NCBI GenBank assembly: GCA_014859465.1
Contig: JACUUF010000001.1
Location: 94,719 to 158,718 of the forward strand
DNA length: 64,000 bases
Source: Methyloprofundus sp.
GTDB lineage: Bacteria; Pseudomonadota; Gammaproteobacteria; Methylococcales; Methylomonadaceae
Reading direction: 5' to 3'
In this document: in pieces, positions 59,090 through 64,000 of the stretch
Layout of the letters: the number at the start of each line of letters is the position of its first letter
Numbering within the stretch: position 1 is the first letter of the stretch
Program-made: the position numbers and the translations under genes
Notes under the pieces: model-generated
Databases searched by the model: none
The model's input: only the letters and a program-made list of their open reading frames with translations
What the model was told of the DNA's origin: nothing

Positions 59090-59620
59090 TCAAGAACATG
59101 ATTCATCTACCATGATGTTTAGCTTTAGATCTGAATGAGTGCCATTCAAGTGGTGCGAGCTTATGACGTTGTGACCAAGTTTCTTCTTCACAACTACGTC
59201 CGTCTTTAAAACATTTCTATTAACCACTGGAGTCAGAAGTGTCTGGTTTTCAGCCTCAAAAACATCAAACCCTGTTACTTCACTGCTTGCAAACAATAGG
59301 TCAATCTTATAGGAGTTTGAATCTTGTCTAATAACTGTGCCGCTTACACTGATTTTTGAATGCTCTCTGATTAAGTTCAACTCTTCGTTCGTCAACGCCG
59401 AGCCCGTAAGTGTCGAAATCATAGGTGTTTGGTCAATCTCGAACTCGCCAATAGGGCTTGTGATATACACCCTGGCATCCGACGTATAAACTCTTTCCCC
59501 TTTTGATTCAATATCAAAATCAACAAAAGTTCGACAATCAGAAGCTTGAGCAGATAGTGAGCTTAAGCCAGTTAAAAGTGACAAAAGCACCGATTTCAGT
59601 AATTTATTTTTAGATAGCAT
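59090..59620 (-). CDS. Exported hypothetical protein, 176 aa
   Basis: Sec signal peptide: LSKNKLLKSVLLSLLTGLSS then SAQAS-DC with probable cleavage after AQA (about residue 26). The mature part is beta-rich with cysteines near both ends (DCRTF and ESCS), which could form a disulfide. AAAGGAATG upstream. Periplasmic or surface location likely; role unknown. Confidence 0.72.
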   Translation of the reverse strand: MLSKNKLLKSVLLSLLTGLSSLSAQASDCRTFVDFDIESKGERVYTSDARVYITSPIGEFEIDQTPMISTLTGSALTNEELNLIREHSKISVSGTVIRQDSNSYKIDLLFASSEVTGFDVFEAENQTLLTPVVNRNVLKTDVVVKKKLGHNVISSHHLNGTHSDLKLNIMVDESCS

Positions 59621-59643
59621 CGTTTTTCATTCCTTTTTCTATA

Positions 59644-60273
59644 TTAACCGGCCATTCGTGAAACATTGTTTTTTAGGGCAATCAGCCTAGACTTGCAAAA
59701 CTCAACTCTCAAATCAAAGCGCGTTAAATTTTGAGGAATAATGTTTGAATCCACAAGAACCCGCTCATCAAGAAGCACGCCCTTCATAATAAAGTCGAGT
59801 AAAGACTGGTAACCGAACGATATCACAGCTTTCCCACTCTCATTGCTTGCTTCAATACCCTGTTGAAAGAAGATTATTTTCAGAAAATATTGATTCATCA
59901 ACTCAGTACATCGGCCACTAAACCGCTCCAATCTAGCTTCATCTTCACTTGACAGCCCCGTACTTGGAACATCCGCCAATAGATAAGCTAGATAGTCAAC
60001 CGGAGTTCTATCAAATATAAAAAAACGCCCTGACTCTTCACTTAAAGAGGAGTATTTCTCGTAAGTTAAAACTGCTTTACTTAGAATTGCGTCTTGAATA
60101 AATAATCGCTCACTAAAACTCATCTCTTTTTTAGGATCAAGGCCATATTTAGCCAATACTGATGAAATATTTGTTTCAATAAATTGAAAGCCCTCACCTA
60201 ACTCTTTAGATACAGAGACTGCCGTAGTTGTCTTTCCTGTTCTGTGGGCACCGCTAAATCCAATAAAATACAC
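59644..60273 (-). CDS. NadR/AAA_28-like P-loop kinase, 209 aa
   Basis: Walker A GFSGAHRTGKTTT (residues 4-16) and a DxTPxDY-type segment FDRTPVDYLAYLL (about residue 88) are typical of AAA_28/NadR-like small-molecule kinases. Length agrees. Substrate unknown; could be a nucleoside or nucleotide kinase serving nucleotide metabolism. It precedes the exported protein gene by 23 bp on the same strand. Confidence 0.75.
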   Translation of the reverse strand: MYFIGFSGAHRTGKTTTAVSVSKELGEGFQFIETNISSVLAKYGLDPKKEMSFSERLFIQDAILSKAVLTYEKYSSLSEESGRFFIFDRTPVDYLAYLLADVPSTGLSSEDEARLERFSGRCTELMNQYFLKIIFFQQGIEASNESGKAVISFGYQSLLDFIMKGVLLDERVLVDSNIIPQNLTRFDLRVEFCKSRLIALKNNVSRMAG

Positions 60274-60422
60274 AAATCCACCTCTAGTACTAATTTAAAT
60301 TAATCTACATTTCACTTTAATGTTCTTTATGCTACACAATATACAGTATGTTAGCAATATTAGATTGCTATTTAATATCACTTTGTATAGAATAGATTCA
60401 AATAAAGAATTTGGAAATCAAT

Positions 60423-60845
60423 ATGGCAAAAAAAGAAGAAAGCACATATCTAACGATATTCAATATCATTGAGGTAAATGAGAATAAAGATTCCATTACT
60501 TACCTAGTTGAAACCAAACCAGAGCTGGAAAACAAAAACTTAGATTTACAAAGCCGAAACTCGAAAAGATTTGGTCGTAAATTAAGAACAGTTGTTGATA
60601 TTCCAGAAGATCAAAAAAAGGTGTTTATTAAAATAAATTCAAGAAGATATTTCAATAAAACAACTGGAAAAACTTTTTTTGAAGACTTGTCTCCTGATAT
60701 TAGCAATCATAAGAACATGACCTCTAGACTGGTTAAGTGGATCAAAGCTGAAAAAGAAAGCACCGGTCGTCCCAATAGTCAGATCGCCGATGAGATCGGA
60801 GTCTCTGAGGCCACGATCAGAAATACTTTATCCCAAGAGGATTAG
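60423..60845 (+). CDS. Putative DNA-binding protein with C-terminal HTH, 140 aa
   Basis: Last 40 residues form a helix-turn-helix (NSQIADEIGVSEATIRNTL); the front half is basic and beta-rich (NSKRFGRKLRTVV). ATG 60423 chosen over TTG 60411. Its TAG is 3 bp from the next gene's GTG, in the same frame. Likely a local transcription regulator. Confidence 0.65.
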   Translation: MAKKEESTYLTIFNIIEVNENKDSITYLVETKPELENKNLDLQSRNSKRFGRKLRTVVDIPEDQKKVFIKINSRRYFNKTTGKTFFEDLSPDISNHKNMTSRLVKWIKAEKESTGRPNSQIADEIGVSEATIRNTLSQED

Positions 60846-60848
60846 CTT

Positions 60849-61154
60849 GTGAATTCAACTGAAGCCAATGAAGCTTTAAAAAAACTAGGAGAACATGCCA
60901 AAAAAGTTATCCTTTACCTTTCCGGCATTGATTGTGCATCCCTTAGTGATATCGGATTTGCTACCTGCAAGTTTAAAAGAGACTCTAGCAGAATTAAACC
61001 TCAAGGCGCAGCTATTGCCTGCTCAAGCACAATTGGATCTCTAAAAGATATCGGAGTTGTAACATCGTGTGATACTGGATTTAAACTAAGCCCCAAAGGA
61101 AAGGCTTTAGCCAATCACCTGGCTAGAGATAAGGCTTTAGACGAGCTAGCTTAG
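60849..61154 (+). CDS. Winged-helix-like small protein, 101 aa
   Basis: GTG start at 60849. The layout (helices, then SSTIGSLKDIGVVTS and TGFKLSPKGKALANHL) resembles a winged helix where the last strands form the wing. Paired with the HTH protein upstream, probably a two-gene regulatory unit. Confidence 0.6.
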   Translation: MNSTEANEALKKLGEHAKKVILYLSGIDCASLSDIGFATCKFKRDSSRIKPQGAAIACSSTIGSLKDIGVVTSCDTGFKLSPKGKALANHLARDKALDELA

Positions 61155-61170
61155 CTCTCACAAAGAATAG

Positions 61171-61227
61171 GTCTATATAAATATAGACAAGAATATGCAG
61201 TCATTAACAAAATCTGTTAACGACTGC
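61171..61227 (+). terminator. Palindrome and hairpin after regulators
   Basis: A perfect palindrome GTCTATAT-AA-ATATAGAC (61171-61188) is followed by a stem GCAGTC-a-TTAAC / GTTAA-c-GACTGC (61197-61227). Serves convergent genes; no T-tract. Confidence 0.5.
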
Positions 61228-61242
61228 ATGCTATAAAGCTTT

Positions 61243-62436
61243 TTAACTCATTGATTGACACCCATCCAAGCCTGTGTCTGAGTTACAACTTTCTTTATAG
61301 CTTTTTATCGCTTCTAACTTTTCCTTAAAAATTGGATTCATGAAAGAGGATTGAATAATTTTTTCTTCCCTTGTTAATCCACCGTTCATATTTTTGTCTG
61401 CATAATTGATAATAGATTCCGCCGCCTCATTCTCAATCATTATTGACCAATCCTCGGCTTCAATAATGACAGAGTGGTCATGTTTGATCGTAGCGGACAC
61501 GATCCCAAGATCGTCAATTTTTTCCAAAAGCTTTCGTGTCGCTTTTGACTTAACGTGTGGCACGCCATCCAACTGAGGCTTGTTTGACTTCTCCTGACCC
61601 GCCATCAACATCTTATCTGTAGCCGAGATAATCTTCTGAATACTTGCATCATTTAAAACTTCGTCCTTAAGCCAGGTCGAGATATAACCTCTTGAATAAG
61701 ATTCCACATTACTCATTCCTTGAGAAAGACAGCAAAGAGCAGCTACAGATTCCGCTTCAGCCTCTTTAACATTGGTCTCTAGATCAGACCTAGATCCTTC
61801 GTGATCAAGAACAAAATGAGCCATTTCATGAAACATGGTTTTTAAGGGAATCGCCGCCATAGGATTGATAGCTATTTCACCCTCACCCCCACCAAGCGTT
61901 CTAAAGAAACCCTGGGCGTTACCTTTCGTAGAATTAAATTCATCAGAAAGCCTCACCCCTAGAGTTTGCGAAGCTAGAACAGGATCCCAATCAGGTGTTC
62001 TAATATCAGATATCTTAGGAAGTTCAAAGTCTGGATCAACTTTACCAATTTCCTTTACCAGGTAATCCAAAGAGTACCAACTATTCCTAATAACAAATAT
62101 TAAACTGGTCTCAGGATTTCCTTCCTTATCCAGGATAATATTTCCCTTTGCGTCCTTTTTCTTAATCGAAAGCGGCATATACAGAGAAATATTGGGAGAA
62201 CAACCCTTTGGTATTTGAAATCCTTTTTCAATAAAGTTACCAAACGTCCCTATCGGAGAAGAGGTTGAATAACCCTGATCTTCCATTTGTGTCAAAGCAA
62301 GAATTCTATTGGTAATGCTATAATTATGAAAGCTTCTATACGCATCCAGTATCAGCTTTTCACCATTCTTATCAAGAATCCTCTCAAGCATGGCTCTATA
62401 ATCAATTTTGTTGGATGGCTTTTTGTTTTTATTCAT
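61243..62436 (-). CDS. ArdC-like antirestriction protein, 397 aa
   Basis: N-terminal ssDNA-binding-type region with 'YRSFHNYSITNRILALTQM' as in ArdC (DUF1738). A zinc-metallopeptidase motif TMFHEMAHFVLDH lies near residue 205, with a downstream Glu region KEAEAESVAALCC. ArdC proteins protect incoming plasmid DNA against restriction or help establishment. The C-terminal extension of about 120 residues is unusual. Ends IKSYKESCNSD, not counted as a tag. Confidence 0.8.
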   Translation of the reverse strand: MNKNKKPSNKIDYRAMLERILDKNGEKLILDAYRSFHNYSITNRILALTQMEDQGYSTSSPIGTFGNFIEKGFQIPKGCSPNISLYMPLSIKKKDAKGNIILDKEGNPETSLIFVIRNSWYSLDYLVKEIGKVDPDFELPKISDIRTPDWDPVLASQTLGVRLSDEFNSTKGNAQGFFRTLGGGEGEIAINPMAAIPLKTMFHEMAHFVLDHEGSRSDLETNVKEAEAESVAALCCLSQGMSNVESYSRGYISTWLKDEVLNDASIQKIISATDKMLMAGQEKSNKPQLDGVPHVKSKATRKLLEKIDDLGIVSATIKHDHSVIIEAEDWSIMIENEAAESIINYADKNMNGGLTREEKIIQSSFMNPIFKEKLEAIKSYKESCNSDTGLDGCQSMS

Positions 62437-62519
62437 TATATTTCGCTCTTCAGTAAGTTGTTAGATGGTATCTATTTTAACATTAAAGAAAGACTTAATT
62501 AGCCGAACCAGAAGTAAAG

Positions 62520-63278
62520 TCAAACAACGCTAAAACTTAAAGAAGGTAAATTTTCAATCTTAACAATGGTAATTTCCCCTGTATTAAGCCCTGTATCAAT
62601 GAAATATCGATTACCAATAAAGAAAGGTTCCTCCACCAAATAGTGTCCGTGAATAAGAAAATCTATGCCCGGGAGCTTGTTTTGGCCGTGGATCTCTCGA
62701 CTGATAAAGGGAATTCCCTTCCCTTTTTTATGATCGCGAATAATCTCAACACTCCACATAGCATCGAATTGATTTGACTTCTTATGGATCTGAGAGACAA
62801 AATGACCCCAGTCAGTGTACCCCCTCCCCACTTCTGCATGGACAAGACCAATGCGGCCGTAAGAGGTCTCAATTTCAATAACTAAAGGCAAGGCCTTAAT
62901 CTGGCTATACACTCTCTGGCGAGTATCCTCTCTCAGATTGAAAAACCATCGACCGCCATTCTGAACATGATTTTTAACCGGATTAACGGGTAGAAATGGA
63001 TCAACCTCCCCTTCAAAATGGTCAAGCAAAAGCTGCTCATGATTTCCTTTTATTGAATAAAACCATGAGGAATCTTTTAGAGTTTTTAAAACCTGTAAAT
63101 TATCTCCGCCTCGATCAATGAGGTCTCCAGTGCAAAATAATCGATCCGTCTCAAAATTAAAGCCAACTAAAGCCATAGCTCTTTCTAGTTTATTTAAAGA
63201 ACCGTGAATATCACCAACTACATAGTCATTCCCAATTAAATTCCTCTCAAAGGAACTCACATTTTCATAATGAGACAT
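62520..63278 (-). CDS. PP2A/lambda-type metallophosphatase (PrpA-like), 252 aa
   Basis: Motifs VVGDIHGSLNKL (about residue 20), CTGDLIDRGGDN (about 45), IKGNHEQLLL (about 75) and a late LIHGHYLVEEP give the dinuclear-metal site of lambda-phosphatase/PrpA-type serine/threonine phosphatases. ATG 63278 has AGAGG 6 bp upstream; GTG 63293 is an alternative. Third calcineurin-type enzyme in the window, in a different subfamily from those at 46313 and 49987. Confidence 0.85.
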   Translation of the reverse strand: MSHYENVSSFERNLIGNDYVVGDIHGSLNKLERAMALVGFNFETDRLFCTGDLIDRGGDNLQVLKTLKDSSWFYSIKGNHEQLLLDHFEGEVDPFLPVNPVKNHVQNGGRWFFNLREDTRQRVYSQIKALPLVIEIETSYGRIGLVHAEVGRGYTDWGHFVSQIHKKSNQFDAMWSVEIIRDHKKGKGIPFISREIHGQNKLPGIDFLIHGHYLVEEPFFIGNRYFIDTGLNTGEITIVKIENLPSLSFSVV

Positions 63279-63314
63279 GCTTAACCTCTTCACCGTTGTC
63301 CTTACACTTTAAAC

Positions 63315-63344
63315 AGAAAAGGCCGCTTTAAAGCGGCCTTTTCT
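63315..63344. terminator. Strong terminator hairpin
   Basis: AGAAAAGGCCGC-TTTAAA-GCGGCCTTTTCT, fully symmetrical, between the phosphatase and the beta-barrel remnant. Confidence 0.85.
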
Positions 63345-63367
63345 GGTAACAATTTCTTTCCTATAGG

Positions 63368-63610
63368 TTAGAAATTATATGCTACCCCAGCCCCCATGTG
63401 TGTTGCTGAACGACCATCCAGGGTTGCAGATGCTCCACCAGCGCTTGCTGTCGCAGACCATTTGTCATTAATGTCATAACGAGCTTCAACTGAGTAACCT
63501 AATCCTGCTGCTGTTGTTGACACGGTCTCACCACCTACATCAGCAGAATGGCCAACATAAGCGTAGCCAAACTTACCACTCAACTCAACCTTAGGTGCGA
63601 CTTCCTTCGC
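63368..63610 (-). pseudogene. C-terminal remnant of an outer-membrane beta-barrel
   Basis: Last 80 codons of a small outer-membrane protein: alternating beta strands (KFGYAYVGHS, GLGYSVEARYDIND, THMGAGVAYNF) ending in the C-terminal Phe recognised by the BAM complex. The frame runs upstream to about 63610 (KEVAPKVELSG) and is cut there by the end of the IS element. G+C content is higher than the neighbours. Confidence 0.8.
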
Positions 63611-64000
63611 TTGACATCCTCCCCGCCCTAAAGGACGGGGATTCCTATCAGCATTACGCTGTTAAGAGTAGGTTTGTATTGCTACTACCTACGGGTTCCT
63701 GCTTCGTCAAAAAGTCCAACGACTTCTCTCCACAGGCTAACAAGCGATGTCCTCGCTCAAGTACATTTAAAGCCCCCACCAAGTCGGCATTGGCTTTAAA
63801 TCCACATTCTGTACACGCAAAAGCACTTTGGCTTTTGCGATTGTCACGACTAACATGGTGACAGCTAGGGCAGGTTTGAGAGGTGTATTGAGGGTTTACC
63901 CTCAACACATCCCCACCTGACCAGTGTTGCTTATATTCCAACATTTGCACAAACATTCCCCATCCTTGGTCAAGGATAGATTTATTCAACGCTGACTTAG
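63611..64000 (-). mobile_element. IS200/IS605-type element, right end (partial)
   Basis: The tnpB 3' end is followed by the typical subterminal imperfect hairpin CCCCG-CCC/GGA-CGGGG at 63621-63640 and a TTGAC-like pentamer at the junction. Left end and any tnpA lie beyond the window. Confidence 0.85.
63654..64000 (-). CDS. tnpB: TnpB (IS605 OrfB) C-terminal part, truncated by window end
   Basis: C-terminal 115 residues of TnpB: the zinc finger CPSCHHVSRDN...CTECG, the catalytic-Asp segment NADLVGALNVL of the RuvC nuclease and the preceding helix KSALNKSILDQGWGMFVQML. TnpB is an RNA-guided DNA endonuclease, ancestor of Cas12, guided by an omega RNA made from the 3' end of the gene and the right end. 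The frame continues past position 64000. Confidence 0.92.
   Translation of the reverse strand, partial: KSALNKSILDQGWGMFVQMLEYKQHWSGGDVLRVNPQYTSQTCPSCHHVSRDNRKSQSAFACTECGFKANADLVGALNVLERGHRLLACGEKSLDFLTKQEPVGSSNTNLLLTA

Noticed and set aside
60423..61154. Amber-split fusion of the HTH and winged-helix genes
   Set aside because: Same frame across TAG 60843, but the GTG start and separate domain folds fit two genes; one chance in three of sharing a frame.
61243..61300. Tail tag in the ArdC-like protein (YKESCNSD)
   Set aside because: No hydrophobic residues at +4 and +8 of the right kind.
1..64000. CRISPR array
   Set aside because: No regularly spaced direct repeats with unique spacers were seen; the repeats found are inverted dodecamers, protein-coding ankyrin/LRV repeats and tRNAs.
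1..64000. Genome-wide reassignment of TAG to Gln
   Set aside because: Only two genes are convincingly split by TAG. About a dozen others end sensibly at TAG (for example 1546-2259, 13588-14532, 26038-26730), and no CTA-anticodon tRNA was found in the array.

Overview
The window is AT-rich (roughly 37-40 % G+C by eye) and bacterial: genes start with ATG/GTG/TTG behind Shine-Dalgarno sites, sit in tight same-strand runs with 4-11 bp overlaps, and use sigma70-like promoters. An rrn-type boxA and tRNAs with genome-encoded CCA point to a gammaproteobacterium-like host. There are no ribosomal protein, rRNA or core metabolic genes. Two tyrosine recombinases, an ArdC-like antirestriction protein, a Panacea-domain gene, a Fic protein, a RecD2-like helicase, a remnant of an HerA/VirD4-like ATPase and an IS200/IS605-type element indicate accessory DNA: a large plasmid, integrative element or phage-like element. 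I cannot name the species.

Layout. (1) 0-12 kb, mostly plus strand: LRV-repeat proteins, unknown acidic proteins, small membrane and exported proteins, an ankyrin protein, then an inverted-repeat region and a Panacea-containing operon. (2) 12.6-15.6 kb: a two-gene minus-strand unit, a tyrosine recombinase and a Fic protein. (3) 15.6-42.6 kb, mostly minus strand: a very long accessory block dominated by ankyrin, LRV and unrecognised proteins, with a nucleotidase, a SLOG-fold protein and an AcrVA2-reminiscent protein in between. (4) 42.7-49.5 kb, plus strand: a promoter, a 50-aa leader reading frame, a terminator/attenuator-like structure and an rrn-type boxA, followed by 28 tRNA genes covering all 20 amino acids, with a few small protein genes in between. 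(5) 49.5-56.9 kb: an RNase H-fold protein, a polynucleotide kinase/phosphatase-like enzyme, an 841-aa unknown and a RecD2-like helicase. (6) 57-63 kb: an ankyrin gene, a second tyrosine recombinase, a kinase, regulators, ArdC and a protein phosphatase. (7) 63.4-64 kb: an outer-membrane beta-barrel gene cut by an IS200/IS605-type element.

The main unexplained signal is a short C-terminal module. Thirty otherwise unrelated proteins (ankyrin, LRV, LRR-like, DUF6878-like and unknown) carry, usually within about 30 residues of their ends, an amphipathic helix of pattern Y-[RK]-x-[DE]-[IL]-x-x-[ED]-[IL] (Tyr at 0, hydrophobic at +4 and +8). Typical forms are YRGEISSEL, YRDEIANEV and YKNEIESEL. In a thirty-first gene the module lies just after an in-frame TAG. 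Recognisable enzymes (recombinases, Fic, nucleotidase, kinase, ArdC, phosphatases, RecD2) lack it. It looks like a sorting, docking or export tag that marks a dedicated protein set; this function is inference.

The second signal is the tRNA array. It is a near-complete decoding set, and one member has all three hallmarks of an initiator tRNA (C1xA72, A11:U24, three G:C pairs in the anticodon stem) but carries anticodon CAC, the complement of GUG. Another is an Asn(GTT) tRNA with a long class II variable arm, and several have unusual bases (C33 in Ile-GAT, altered T-loops). The neighbouring kinase/phosphatase-like enzyme and a nucleotidyltransferase-like gene pair inside the array suggest tRNA protection, repair or toxin-antitoxin functions, again as inference. 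Several genes are decaying: two in-frame amber codons, two frameshifts and several fragments.
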